Origin: Calditrichaceae bacterium
Lineage (GTDB): Bacteria; Calditrichota; Calditrichia; RBG-13-44-9; J075
NCBI GenBank assembly: GCA_013360445.1
Contig: JABWBP010000024.1
Coordinates: forward strand, 51,467-115,466
Direction: 5' to 3'
Length of the DNA: 64,000 bases
The position numbers were made by a program, and so were the translations under genes. Shown piece after piece: positions 42,320 through 51,330 of the stretch (position 1 is the first letter of the stretch; each line of letters begins with the position of its first letter). Under the pieces are notes generated by a model. The model worked only from the letters and a program-made list of their open reading frames with translations, did no database searches and was not told the DNA's origin.

Positions 42320-44095
42320 TTACCCTACCCGTTTCACCGCCAACATGGTCACGTCATCCGCCTGGGGCTGGCCGGCGCTGAATTTGTCGATAGCCTGCCA
42401 CACCGCCTCCACCACTTCTTTCACCGGTTTTTGCTGATGGGATTTGACCAACTCATACAGGCGCTCCTCGCCGAACTCCTCCTCTTTGGCGCTGACCGCC
42501 TCGTTTACCCCGTCAGTGTAGGCAAGCACCAGATCGCCTTTGCGCAGGTCGATCTTGCCGATTTTATAAACGTAGGCGGGCATAATCCCCAAGATGATCC
42601 CCCCGATATCCAAAAATTTCATCTCTCCTTCGGAAGTATGGTAAATGGGGTTGTTGTGCCCGGCGTTCACATATTCCAGGGTGTGCTCCGCGGTATTCAA
42701 AATCCCGATAAAAAAGGTGATAAATTTGTCCATCCCGGTATTGTTGTAAATCAGCTGGTTCAGCTTCCCCACCACCTCCGCCAGATTCAAACCCAGGGTG
42801 ATCATCACCCGCAGGGCGGCCTGGAGGTTGGCCATCAACAGGGAGGCGGGGATTCCCTTGCCGGATACGTCGGCGATGGCCAGGGCGAGGTGTTTATCAT
42901 CAATGGCGATGACGTCGTAATAATCCCCACCCACCTGCTTGCTGGAATTATTCATCCCGAAAAGATCGTACCCCTCAACCCGGGGAATGTTTTTCGGAAG
43001 CAGGTTTTTCTGGATGGTGCGGGCGAGATTCAGCTCTTCTTCCAGGCGCTGCTTTTCCAGGGTTTCCTGGAACAGCCGGGCGTTTTCCAGGGAAATTACC
43101 GCCTGGCTGACCAGGGTGGTGAGGAATTCCAGGTCCGTTTCGGTAAATCCCTGGCCGGAAATTTTCGGCCCCAGGAAGATATAACCGATCAATTTTTCCT
43201 GATGCTGCATGGGAATGACCACCTGCACCGCCTGTCGCTCTAACAAATGCTGCAAGGAGGGGTCGGTCAACCGGTTGGTGAGGGCGGCGGAAGAAGGCGG
43301 GGGCAGTTTTACCAGCCGGGAGAATACGCTTTCCAGAAAATCGGGGTTGAATCCTTTATTTTCGTGAACCACAAAGTGGAGCTCTTTGCGCAGCACTACG
43401 GCGTATTTGGTGATCAGCATCTGCCCCATCAGGGCATAAACTAAGAGTTTGAGGATTTTGGGAAATTCTAAGGTGGCGGAAAGCCCCTGCCCGATGTCGA
43501 AAAGGGTTTTCAGCTCCTGAATTTTCTCATCCAACTGGCGGTTGATCTGCTTGATCTCCTCCAATTGCAAGGCGTTCTCGATGGTGGTGGCGGAGAGATT
43601 GGCCAGGGAGTTGAGAAAGCTAAGCTCTTCTTCCGAGAAAGCGGTTTTGTTCAGCTTGCCGCCGAAGAACATCAGCCCCAGGGGTTGGTTATTATAAAGA
43701 AAGGGAATGCTGATCTCCAACCTGGCCGCTTCTACAAATTCTTGCAAACTGGCAGATGCCGGTTTTTCCCGGTCGCGGTTGAATTGATGGATCGAAAAGC
43801 ATTCCGGGGGAATGCTCTCGATCGGAAAGGCGGCGGATTTGAGATGCTCCGGGATTCCTTTGGTCATTACGATCCGGTATTGCCCGTGGAATTTCAGCAT
43901 GATAGCGCCCCGGGGAATCATCAAACGGCCCATGGGGATGAACAAAACGTTGTTCAAGACCCGGGAAAGCTCTAAGGATTCGTTCAATAATTGGCTGATT
44001 TCAAACAGGGAGGATAGTTCCAACAACCGGCGATTCACTTCCGCGAAGGTCTCCGGCTGGTATTTTTCTGACAGGTAATCTAATAGTTGCGGCAT
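42320..44095 (-). CDS. GAF-GAF-SpoIIE (PP2C) phosphatase, RsbU-like
   Basis: 591 aa. Two GAF-like sensor segments (about residues 25-180 and 200-350), a coiled linker (QKRLEEELNLARTIQKNLLP), and a C-terminal SpoIIE phosphatase: GMNNSSKQVGGDYYDVIAID, LALAIADVSGKGIPASLLMA, EYVNAGHNNPIYH, VLAYTDGVNEAVS and PQADDVTMLAVKR. The metal-binding Asp residues are present. It should dephosphorylate a STAS-domain antagonist in response to a signal bound by the GAF domains. It lies next to an RsbW-like kinase and an RsbV-like STAS protein, with a second phosphatase beyond, which together form a partner-switching module. Confidence 0.93.
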   Translation of the reverse strand: MPQLLDYLSEKYQPETFAEVNRRLLELSSLFEISQLLNESLELSRVLNNVLFIPMGRLMIPRGAIMLKFHGQYRIVMTKGIPEHLKSAAFPIESIPPECFSIHQFNRDREKPASASLQEFVEAARLEISIPFLYNNQPLGLMFFGGKLNKTAFSEEELSFLNSLANLSATTIENALQLEEIKQINRQLDEKIQELKTLFDIGQGLSATLEFPKILKLLVYALMGQMLITKYAVVLRKELHFVVHENKGFNPDFLESVFSRLVKLPPPSSAALTNRLTDPSLQHLLERQAVQVVIPMQHQEKLIGYIFLGPKISGQGFTETDLEFLTTLVSQAVISLENARLFQETLEKQRLEEELNLARTIQKNLLPKNIPRVEGYDLFGMNNSSKQVGGDYYDVIAIDDKHLALAIADVSGKGIPASLLMANLQAALRVMITLGLNLAEVVGKLNQLIYNNTGMDKFITFFIGILNTAEHTLEYVNAGHNNPIYHTSEGEMKFLDIGGIILGIMPAYVYKIGKIDLRKGDLVLAYTDGVNEAVSAKEEEFGEERLYELVKSHQQKPVKEVVEAVWQAIDKFSAGQPQADDVTMLAVKRVG

Positions 44096-44136
44096 AAGGG
44101 CCCGCGCCTCTCAGGCTTTGGGGTTCATGGAAAAGT

Positions 44137-44170
44137 CGTAATGCGTGAAACGTAATGCGTGAAGCGTGAG
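44137..44170. repeat. One-armed copy of the CGTAATGCGTGAAA word
   Basis: CGTAATGCGTGAAA, CGTAATGCGTGAAG and CGTGAG in tandem. It is the same word as the element at 25880-26012 but with no inverted arm. Confidence 0.75.
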
Positions 44171-44238
44171 GGGGATGAGGCTGTTCCGGTTGAAGGCGAC
44201 CATGAGGGGAATTTGCTCCCGGGGTAAACAGTAACGGT

Positions 44239-44700
44239 TTATTTGACTAACGATTTGCTCATTTTCACTTCGTTGCGAACGCCGGGATTGATCCGGAAAC
44301 TCACTTTATCCATCAGGGTTTTGATGAGGTGCAGGCCCAGCCCGCCGGGTTTCATGCGCTTCAGGTATTCTTCCATGTTGGGTGTTTTGATGGAATTGGG
44401 ATTAAAGCCGATTCCTCTATCTGCAATGGTAATTTCGATCTTTTTCGCCCGGGTTTTGACGCGAACGTGAATTTCCTTTTCCCGGGTATTTTCGCCGATA
44501 TAAGCGTGTTTGATTACATTGGCGCAGGCTTCATCGACAGCCAGTTCGATCTGGTAGATATCTTCTTCGGAAAAACCCATGTTCTCGGCGATTCCGGCAA
44601 TAAATTTCCTGATGATGTCGAGATTCGCTGAATCCGCAGGAAGCTTCAAGCGATAGGAGTTCTTCTTCTCAGGAAGAGTATGTGGTTTTTTACCTGGCAT
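44239..44700 (-). CDS. Anti-sigma factor / serine kinase, RsbW-like
   Basis: 153 aa with one GHKL ATPase domain: IELAVDEACANVIKHAY (N box), IADRGIGFNP (G1) and MKPGGLGLHLIKTLMDKV (G2). There is no dimerisation His, so it is a protein serine kinase of the RsbW/SpoIIAB class that binds either a sigma factor or a STAS antagonist. It lies 20 bp after the STAS gene. No sigma factor is encoded nearby, so the target could be elsewhere or could be a non-sigma output. Confidence 0.92.
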   Translation of the reverse strand: MPGKKPHTLPEKKNSYRLKLPADSANLDIIRKFIAGIAENMGFSEEDIYQIELAVDEACANVIKHAYIGENTREKEIHVRVKTRAKKIEITIADRGIGFNPNSIKTPNMEEYLKRMKPGGLGLHLIKTLMDKVSFRINPGVRNEVKMSKSLVK

Positions 44701-44720
44701 GAATCATCCTTTTTCATCAG

Positions 44721-45065
44721 TTATTTGAATTTTTCCATGGCAGCCTGTTTGCTGTCGTAAAATTCATACAGACTGGGAAATCCCAACAAGTCGAATACTT
44801 TGAATACCCGCGGGGATACTTCGGAAATTTTGATATCGCCGGCATTCTGCCGCACCTCTTCGATGAATCCCATAAATACGCCCAGTCCTGCGGAACTGAT
44901 GTATTGCAAGCCTTCCAGGGAAACCACGATTTTAAAGCGCTTTTCTTGAATCAGGGTGCTCAAGGCGTTCTCGAATTCCGGGGCCGTATGGGCGTCCAAA
45001 TAACCGTTCGCATGGAGAATCGTCACGTCGCCGTTGTCCTTGCGCTCGATGTCAAAATTAGCCAT
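44721..45065 (-). CDS. STAS-domain anti-sigma factor antagonist, RsbV-like
   Basis: 114 aa STAS domain. The segment FKIVVSLEGLQYISSAGLGV contains the Ser that is phosphorylated in this class (D/E-x-x-x-x-I/S-S-S/A-G). Unphosphorylated protein would sequester the RsbW-like kinase encoded 20 bp downstream. GAGGAATGA upstream supports the ATG. The flanking SpoIIE phosphatases are its probable activators. Confidence 0.92.
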   Translation of the reverse strand: MANFDIERKDNGDVTILHANGYLDAHTAPEFENALSTLIQEKRFKIVVSLEGLQYISSAGLGVFMGFIEEVRQNAGDIKISEVSPRVFKVFDLLGFPSLYEFYDSKQAAMEKFK

Positions 45066-45260
45066 TCATTCCTCCTTAATACAGTTGGTTGATCCTACGG
45101 CTATTCACCGGAGATGTTTTCGCGTATTTTCCAGCATTTATCCCCGATGAATACTTTCTCAAAACCCTTACGGTATATCGTAATGCCGCAAAGTTATAAA
45201 ATCCGCCTTATTAATCAAAGCAATAATGTTACTATTTAAAAGTGTTCGAGCCCAAAACAC

Positions 45261-47390
45261 TCACCCCCGGAACTTGATCACCATAAAGGTCAAATCATCG
45301 TGCAAGGGGGTATCGCCGATGAATGCGGTGACTTCGTCGAGGATATGGCGTTTGATCTGCGCAGCGGAGAGCTGGCCGGCCCGGCCGGCCAGGGAAGCCA
45401 CCCGCTCTTCTCCGAATTCCTCCCCGGCGTGATTGCGCGCCTCCACCAAACCGTCGGTGAACAACAGCAGGAAATCCCCGGGCTGAAACTGCACGCTGTG
45501 AACCTCGGCGACGGCGTCGAACACGCTACCGGGGTCCATCCCGATCCCCAAACCCTGCGGCTGCAAGAAATGGATTTCCGAAGACGAATGGCGGTAGAAA
45601 ATCAGGGGGGAGTGCCCGGCGCGGACAAATTGAAACGTTTGTTCCCCGGAGAGGAATTTCCCGACAATGGCGGTCAGGAAATTCTTCCGTTCGATGGTGC
45701 TGTAAAAAATGCGGTTGGCGCGGCAAACCAGATCTTTGGGATCGTTCAGGGCGCTTGCCAGGGTCTGGATTACCCCCTTGAACTCCGCCATGTAAAAGGC
45801 CGCAGAGGTTCCCTTGCCGGAGACGTCGCCGATCACCACCCCCGGCTGTCCGTCGGCAAATTCGATGAAATCGTAATAGTCCCCTCCCACCTCGTTGGCG
45901 GTCAGGAAAAAACGCTCCAATTCGAAGCCGGGAATACGGGGCAGGGTTTGCGGCAGCAATTTGAGCTGCACCTCCCGGGCTACTTTCAGCTCTTGCTCCA
46001 GGCGTTCCCGCTCCAGGGAGGATTGCCAGAGCTGGGCGTTTTCCAGGGCGATGGCGGATTGGTTGGCGAATCCTTCTAAAAGGGAAACGTCGTCGTTATC
46101 AAATCCGTACGATTGGGATTTGCTGGCATAGATGATGCCCATCAGTTGCTCCCGGCTGGAAAAAAGCGGCGCGGCGACCAGGGACCGGAGGTCTTTTTTC
46201 CAGCGCAGCAATTCCTGCCCGTGGGGATTCTGGCTCATATCGTTAATGAGCAGGGGCTTTTTTTGGTACACCAGGTCGTGATTCAACCCCTCGATGCGGT
46301 CCAGGGGATTGTTGAGGATTTGCTGCTGGGTCAGGTTGATATGGGAGATGAGCGCCAGCTTATTGTGTTCGCTTTCGAACATCTCCAGCCAGGCGCTCTG
46401 GCTGCCCAGCACCTCCGCGGTAAGCTGGGTAATCATCTGCGGCAATTTTTGATAATCCAACTGGGTATTCAGCTTCCGGGTAAAGCCGTACAGGGAATTG
46501 ACTTCCTTCAATTTGCGGTCCACCGCCCGGGCGGTGGGGAGGTGCACCAGCAGGGTAATCATGGCCAATCCGCCGTAGAGGATCAGGAACACCCAGGCGA
46601 CCTCGGCAAAATTTGCCATGATCAGGCTATAGCGCTGCAAATAGGGGTTAAAGAGCACGTCCCGCACGGTAATTATCTCCACGAATACAAAAATGCCCGC
46701 AAAGAAATAGATGAATTTCTGGCGGCGGGGCAGGTAGGTAATCCAGTCATTCCGGAACGACAGAAATAGAATGATCACGCTTAACGACCAGGCCAGGATA
46801 ACGTTATAAACGCTGCTGCCGGCTGTTCCCCGCCAGATCACCGAAAAATTTACGATTTGGTCGGATGAATGCACCCAGGCAGTGCTGAGGGCCAGCAGAA
46901 TGATAAAGAGATTTAAATAGAGCCGGGTGGTGCGGCGCTGCTTATAGAAGATCAGTTGGCGCAGAATCATCAAGATGGGCACCAGGGTAAAGATCGCCAA
47001 GAGGCCGGCCAGGTTATGGAACAGCGTGTAGGCCAGGTTCGCCCCCGCGCCGGCCGGGGCGCTATCCGCTTCGATAAAATCGGGAAAGATTAGCTTCAGT
47101 AAAAAGGCGCCCAGGAAGTTCGCCGTGAGCAGCGCCACCAGCCGCCATAGTTTTTGCGGCAGCGGCAGCTCCCCGGGGCGCAGGCGCTCTTTGGCCGCCT
47201 GGCGCCAGAGCAAGATCAGCCCGATGATCAACAGGGTGCGAAGATTTTCCAGGGAAAAGGTCACCACCGAGAAATCCAATCGCAGGCCGAAATAGCCCGC
47301 CAGGGTGAAGACGCTCTCGCTAAGGAAAATCCCCGCGATGGACACCAGGATGAGGGTGTAGAGCAGCTTGCCGGATAATTGTAATCTCAT
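45261..47390 (-). CDS. Membrane-bound SpoIIE phosphatase with GAF domain
   Basis: 709 aa from the ATG at 47390, which overlaps the stop of the upstream lipoprotein gene (TAATG). A longer frame upstream has an Arg/Pro-rich composition and is only a shadow of that gene. About eight membrane helices (residues 5-300, for example LLYTLILVSIAGIFLSES and VIILFLSFRNDWI) are followed by a GAF-like domain, a coiled linker (ERERLEQELKVAREVQLKLLP) and a SpoIIE phosphatase (TANEVGGDYYDFIEF, VVIGDVSGKGTSAAFYMA, FVRAGHSPLIFY, LLLFTDGLVEARN, HDDLTFMVIKF). It likely senses a membrane signal and feeds the RsbV-RsbW pair. Confidence 0.93.
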   Translation of the reverse strand: MRLQLSGKLLYTLILVSIAGIFLSESVFTLAGYFGLRLDFSVVTFSLENLRTLLIIGLILLWRQAAKERLRPGELPLPQKLWRLVALLTANFLGAFLLKLIFPDFIEADSAPAGAGANLAYTLFHNLAGLLAIFTLVPILMILRQLIFYKQRRTTRLYLNLFIILLALSTAWVHSSDQIVNFSVIWRGTAGSSVYNVILAWSLSVIILFLSFRNDWITYLPRRQKFIYFFAGIFVFVEIITVRDVLFNPYLQRYSLIMANFAEVAWVFLILYGGLAMITLLVHLPTARAVDRKLKEVNSLYGFTRKLNTQLDYQKLPQMITQLTAEVLGSQSAWLEMFESEHNKLALISHINLTQQQILNNPLDRIEGLNHDLVYQKKPLLINDMSQNPHGQELLRWKKDLRSLVAAPLFSSREQLMGIIYASKSQSYGFDNDDVSLLEGFANQSAIALENAQLWQSSLERERLEQELKVAREVQLKLLPQTLPRIPGFELERFFLTANEVGGDYYDFIEFADGQPGVVIGDVSGKGTSAAFYMAEFKGVIQTLASALNDPKDLVCRANRIFYSTIERKNFLTAIVGKFLSGEQTFQFVRAGHSPLIFYRHSSSEIHFLQPQGLGIGMDPGSVFDAVAEVHSVQFQPGDFLLLFTDGLVEARNHAGEEFGEERVASLAGRAGQLSAAQIKRHILDEVTAFIGDTPLHDDLTFMVIKFRG

Positions 47391-48688
47391 TATTCGATGT
47401 ACACCCGCAAAGGGCGGTAGAGGTACGAGTTTCCATCCAGGTCCCGGGATTCGCTGATAAAGTTGCCTTGCGAATCGTAGAGGCGCAGCAGGTTTCCGTA
47501 ATAATCCACGATCAGCAGGGAGCGGTCGTAGGGATTGATTTGGATGTCTTCGACCTGCTTGAATCCGGGCCAGTGCAATTGACGGCTGCCGTCCGGGGAA
47601 AGTTGCACCACCTGATCGTCGTCGGGGAGGTCTTCCGCGAGGTAGTAGCGGGAAGCTCCCCCGCCCACCCGCAGGCGATAGAAAAACCCCTCCACTTCCA
47701 GGCTGTCCTCCGGCGCGGCGGTTGCGGAAATGCGATAAAGGATGCTCCGGCGCTCGTTTTCCGCGGCGCAGAGAAGGTACACGCCGGCGCCTTCCCAATC
47801 CAGATCTTTGCCCCGGTAATTCTGCCGCAGCGGGATGGTATCCCGGGGTCGCTGCGGATCGTTGAGGCGGATGGCCTGCACCCGGGTATTCCCCAAGGCA
47901 AACAGGCGGTTGGAGGGCCGGTGAAAGCGAATCCGGCTGAAAATCTCCGTGGAATCCAGGGGGATTACTTCCCCGATGCCCTCATTCCTGAAAATAAAAA
48001 TTGTAGATTTGTCCCGGTCTAACAGGAAGATGCTTTCATCGAGGGAGTTATATTCAATATCCACCACATTTCTGATCCCTTCCGGGTAAAACAACTTCTC
48101 CCGCCCGGTAAAACGGTTGAAGCGGCTGATGACATTGGTGAACTGGGGATAAGTGAACCAGATGCTCGAATCACCGGGAACCACCGCCCATTCCCGGGCG
48201 GCATAAAACAGGGGATAGGCCGCGGAAACGTGAAGCAGATCATAACTGAGACGCCTGAGCACGTAGCCGTTATCCTCCAGCGCCCAATAGGAGCCGGACC
48301 CCGGGTAGGCCCGGTTGGTTTTCGAGGGCAGGCTTTCCAGACCCTGGCCGACCACGCTCATTTTATAATAGTACCAGCGCCCGGTTTGGATGTCCTGGTC
48401 AACATAAGAGAATTGCGAGGGGGAGAAATCCAGGTAGAGTGCAAAAGAATCCGGCGAACCCACCGCCCGGTAGAGCCGGAAGCTCTGGAAATCATCGAGG
48501 GGCTGGTTCAGCGACCAGCGCAGAGTGATCTGCTCCGCGCCCGGCTCCAATTCCAGGGAGACCGGGGCGCGGTTCACGGCAGGATCGAAGGGATTGTTGC
48601 GCGGGCGCTCCAGGCAGCCGGGCAGCAGCCACACTGCGATACCGAGCAGCAAGAAAAAAGAACAGCCTTTCAAAAGTTTATTTTTCAT
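47390..48688 (-). CDS. Lipoprotein with FnIII-like domain and propeller-like repeats
   Basis: 432 aa. Signal peptide with lipobox LLPGC, then a fibronectin type III-like domain (VSLELEPGAEQITLRWSL, FRLYRAVGSPDSF, GRWYYYKMSVVG). About 300 residues follow with repeated beta-stretches (AVVPGDSSIWFTYPQFT, DIEYNSLDESIFLLDRD, IQINPYDRSLLIVDYYG) that look like an NHL- or SMP30-type propeller. No catalytic residues are recognised. Its stop codon overlaps the start of the membrane phosphatase gene (TAATG), so it could be the sensory or envelope partner of that phosphatase; this is inference. Confidence 0.8.
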   Translation of the reverse strand: MKNKLLKGCSFFLLLGIAVWLLPGCLERPRNNPFDPAVNRAPVSLELEPGAEQITLRWSLNQPLDDFQSFRLYRAVGSPDSFALYLDFSPSQFSYVDQDIQTGRWYYYKMSVVGQGLESLPSKTNRAYPGSGSYWALEDNGYVLRRLSYDLLHVSAAYPLFYAAREWAVVPGDSSIWFTYPQFTNVISRFNRFTGREKLFYPEGIRNVVDIEYNSLDESIFLLDRDKSTIFIFRNEGIGEVIPLDSTEIFSRIRFHRPSNRLFALGNTRVQAIRLNDPQRPRDTIPLRQNYRGKDLDWEGAGVYLLCAAENERRSILYRISATAAPEDSLEVEGFFYRLRVGGGASRYYLAEDLPDDDQVVQLSPDGSRQLHWPGFKQVEDIQINPYDRSLLIVDYYGNLLRLYDSQGNFISESRDLDGNSYLYRPLRVYIE

Positions 48689-48714
48689 TCCTTGCGCATC
48701 GTTAGACTCTTGAA

Positions 48715-48796
48715 GGTATAAGGCATGTTACGGGCTTCTCCTCCTCGTCGGCTCCTTATACCCATCTACTCATCTACCCCTCTACCCATCCACCCG
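48715..48796. repeat. Inverted repeat plus CCCATCTAC-word run
   Basis: GGTATAAGG (48715-48723) faces CCTTATACC (48754-48762), followed by CATCTACTCATCTACCC and CTCTACCCATCCACCC, a run of related short words. No gene was found in the gap 48689-48945. Confidence 0.6.
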
Positions 48797-48945
48797 ATAT
48801 CCGGCGGCAAATTTAATGCGCACTTCGCGGTTCTGCACGTAATAAAATTAACCGAATTGGAAAGTTGGGGACTACATATGAAACCTGGGTTAAGGCAGGG
48901 AAACCGATGATGGGGAGGCAAGACGCAGCAACGGTTTGATGCGAT

Positions 48946-49770
48946 TCACCCAAACACGTATTTGCCCAGGAACTCTCCCACGGAGAGTTTCTCCAAATCC
49001 GGGTAGGGAAAGATGATCCGCTGCTCCATGCGGGTGGGATCGTAATAAGAAGGGGAACGCTGCGGCAGGGAGCGCTCTTTGCTAAAATCGTACATGTAAC
49101 AAATATCTTTGGCCGGGTCGGGAATGAACAGGAGATAGAAGCGGATGTTCCCGCGCTGCGCTTCCGCAAACCCATCCTGCAGCAGTTCCCGGTAGGAGAG
49201 ATATTGCCCGTGCCCGATGCCGGGGCCGATCTCTCCCACGAACAGTTTCTCCTCCACCAGCAGCAGGCGATGGGTGTGGGGATGGAAGAGCACAAAATCG
49301 ATGTCGGTGCTGCCCACTCGCCCATAAAGGTTCTTGCGCAGGAACCGGCTCAGGGTGGACACTTCTTCGCTTTCCACGATGCGGGCGGTGCTGGGCGAGA
49401 GCGGCTCACTGCCAACGCCTTTCAGAAGCTTCAAAAGGAAATCGGCGAACTCCTCGTGGCGATAAAATATCCTGCCGGAATTATTGCGCAGGTTTTTGAT
49501 CTGAACCTTCTCTCCGCTGAAAAACACATTCCCGAAACGGATGGCTTCGTTAAAGAAAGGAATGATCGACGCCAGGCCGGTGTCTTTGTATTCCGCAGGG
49601 GCGGCGCAATCTTGCAGAAAAATATACCGGGAAGCCGGGTCGGGATTGATCCGCCGCAGGCAGGTGGCGAAAAAAAGGTTCCGGAAAATGCGTATATCCA
49701 GTTTGTCTTTCAACACGCTTTTCCGGGAACCGAAGATTTCGTCTTTAACGGGTTTGGCCATGGTCGCCAT
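48946..49770 (-). CDS. Hypothetical protein with PD-(D/E)XK nuclease-like core
   Basis: 274 aa, ATG at 49770 with only a weak ribosome site. The central stretch STDIDFVLFHPHTHRLLLVEEK has the spacing of the PD-(D/E)XK motif (Asp, then a strand ending in E-x-K). It is followed by GHGQYLSYRELLQDGF, which could supply the motif IV helix. The rest is not recognised. No methyltransferase, helicase or specificity gene lies beside it, so restriction is not implied; a repair or phage-defence nuclease is possible. The ends are clean and it stands alone between two repeat regions. Confidence 0.65.
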   Translation of the reverse strand: MATMAKPVKDEIFGSRKSVLKDKLDIRIFRNLFFATCLRRINPDPASRYIFLQDCAAPAEYKDTGLASIIPFFNEAIRFGNVFFSGEKVQIKNLRNNSGRIFYRHEEFADFLLKLLKGVGSEPLSPSTARIVESEEVSTLSRFLRKNLYGRVGSTDIDFVLFHPHTHRLLLVEEKLFVGEIGPGIGHGQYLSYRELLQDGFAEAQRGNIRFYLLFIPDPAKDICYMYDFSKERSLPQRSPSYYDPTRMEQRIIFPYPDLEKLSVGEFLGKYVFG

Positions 49771-49807
49771 GCTGCGTTAACATATAATTCGGTGCCAAGT
49801 CAGTTAA

Positions 49808-49905
49808 AGTAGGCAGTAGGCACAGTAAGCAGTAGGCAAATTGCCTACTGCCTATTGCCTACTGCTTACTGCCCCCTGCCGCTGCCCCGGCCACTGCCTC
49901 CTGCC
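49808..49905. repeat. Two-armed array of GCAGTAGGCA words extending into a coding 3' end
   Basis: The left arm 49808-49839 repeats CAGTAGGCA variants. The right arm 49841-49872 is its inverse (TTGCCTACTGCC and so on). A GC-rich continuation with CCCTGCC and CACTGCC words runs to about 49905. The TAG stop of the quinone reductase gene (49859) and its last 15 or so codons lie inside the array. Confidence 0.85.
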
Positions 49906-50923
49906 CGCCGCCCCGGTGCTCCAACAGCACCTTCCCGATGCTCCGGCGGGATTCGATGAAGGCGTGCGCCTGCGCGGCCTGCTCAAAGGGGAATATCCTG
50001 CCGACTGCCGGGCGGATGTCTTTTTCGATTACAAATTGGCGAAGCTCCCGGAAAATCTCCAGGGTGCGTTCGGGATTGGCGAGCAGGTAACCCAGGTGGG
50101 TGGCCATCACCGCGGCGGTTTTGTGGGCCAGGCTCATCAGGCTCACCCGGGGAATATCCCGCCAGGTTTTCCACCAGGAAAAGGGATTCCATTTCTGCAA
50201 GTCTAAGCTGGCAAAACCGGCCACGGCCATGCGCCCGAAGGGATTCAACAGGCGCATGCTCTCCCGGTACACCGCGCCGCCCACCATCTCTAAAACCACG
50301 TCCACCCCGCCGCTAACTTCTTTCAGGCGCTCGAAACAATTCTCCTCCCGGTAATTAAAGGCCCCGGCAGCGCCGAGCTCTTTGAGAAATTCGATCTTCT
50401 CTTGGCTTCCGGCCAGGGCGTACACCACGCCGCCGGCCTTCGCCGCCAGCTGCACCGCGGCAGTGCCCACCCCTCCCGCCGCGGCGGTGACCAGCACTTT
50501 CTCTCCCGCTTCCAGCCTGGCCAGGGAGAACAAGCTTACCCAGGCGGTCATAAAATTGACCAAGAAAGCGGCGTTCTCGGCCATGCTGAAGTGTTCAAAA
50601 GCGGAAACCGCGCGTACCTGCGGCAGGGCGATTTTTTCCGCATAAGCGCCGTTTTGCGACCCTACCATCACCTTCTGGCCGATGCGCGCCGCATCCACCC
50701 CCTCCCCCACCGCCTCGATGATCCCGGAACCCTCCATGCCCAGGATGTAGGGACGCTTGACCGCCCAGCCGTACAATCCCTTGCGGGAGAGAATCTCCGC
50801 GTAATTGATGCCGGTAAAGTGCAGGCGCACCAAAACTTCCCCTCTGCCGGGGATGGGATCGGGAACCTCTTCCGCAGCCAGCACGCCCGGCCCGCCGGAT
50901 TTTCGCAACAGGATCGCTTTCAT
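49859..50923 (-). CDS. Zinc-independent MDR oxidoreductase (quinone reductase / VAT1-like)
   Basis: 354 aa from the ATG at 50923 (MKAILLRKSGGPGVLAAEEV). The medium-chain reductase fold is shown by PGRGEVLVRLHFTGINYAEI, RPYILGMEGSGIIEAVGEG, and the nucleotide loop VLVTAAAGGVGTAAVQLAAK. No structural zinc Cys cluster is seen, which fits NADPH:quinone oxidoreductases. VDVVLEMVGGAVYRESMRLL and GRMAVAGFAS are typical. The natural C terminus probably ends near GKVLLEHRG. The final GGGQEAVAGAAAGGSKQ is encoded by the word array and looks like a read-in tail. It should reduce quinones or enones with NADPH. Confidence 0.88.
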   Translation of the reverse strand: MKAILLRKSGGPGVLAAEEVPDPIPGRGEVLVRLHFTGINYAEILSRKGLYGWAVKRPYILGMEGSGIIEAVGEGVDAARIGQKVMVGSQNGAYAEKIALPQVRAVSAFEHFSMAENAAFLVNFMTAWVSLFSLARLEAGEKVLVTAAAGGVGTAAVQLAAKAGGVVYALAGSQEKIEFLKELGAAGAFNYREENCFERLKEVSGGVDVVLEMVGGAVYRESMRLLNPFGRMAVAGFASLDLQKWNPFSWWKTWRDIPRVSLMSLAHKTAAVMATHLGYLLANPERTLEIFRELRQFVIEKDIRPAVGRIFPFEQAAQAHAFIESRRSIGKVLLEHRGGGQEAVAGAAAGGSKQ

Positions 50924-51108
50924 CGCATTTGCCTCATTACGCAAAAGAAAATCGCAGTTTTGCGCCAAATATGAAAGAAATTTAATTTTTGGCCTGGAGA
51001 AGTTTGAATAACCCCGAATAATAATTTATCAAACTTGAATTCCTGGCTTCTCTGACGCATATTGTCAGTGATTGGCAAAGGAATTCTTTTATTAAAGGAG
51101 GATTCATC

Positions 51109-51330
51109 GTGGCATCCCGGGCATATAATGAAATATTAGAAAACATCCAAAAAATGGCCCCTTATGAGCAGCTTCAGTTATTAGAAGAACTCGTGAAACT
51201 CCTGCGGCACCAAATTCCTCCCCGCTCCAGGCGCAGTTTACTTGAATTGCGAGGATTGGGAAAAGAAATTTGGAGTGGTATAAAGGTTAAGGATTATATT
51301 AACCGGGAGCGAAATTCTTGGAATGGATAA
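51109..51330 (+). CDS. VapB-type antitoxin (small helical protein)
   Basis: 73 aa, starting at GTG 51109 with the strong site AAAGGAGG. It contains a helical N terminus (YNEILENIQKMAPYEQLQLL) followed by RRSLLELRGLGKEIW and YINRERNSWNG, the pattern of a widespread antitoxin family that pairs with PIN toxins. Its stop overlaps an ATG (51323) that begins a PIN-like N terminus, now interrupted by a 94-bp element. The antitoxin frame is intact, so it is probably orphaned. Confidence 0.7.
   Translation: MASRAYNEILENIQKMAPYEQLQLLEELVKLLRHQIPPRSRRSLLELRGLGKEIWSGIKVKDYINRERNSWNG

Noticed and set aside
47391..47798. Longer N terminus for the membrane SpoIIE phosphatase
   Set aside because: The extra 136 residues are Arg/Pro/Gly-rich shadow of the lipoprotein gene. 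The ATG at 47390 overlapping its stop is the natural start.
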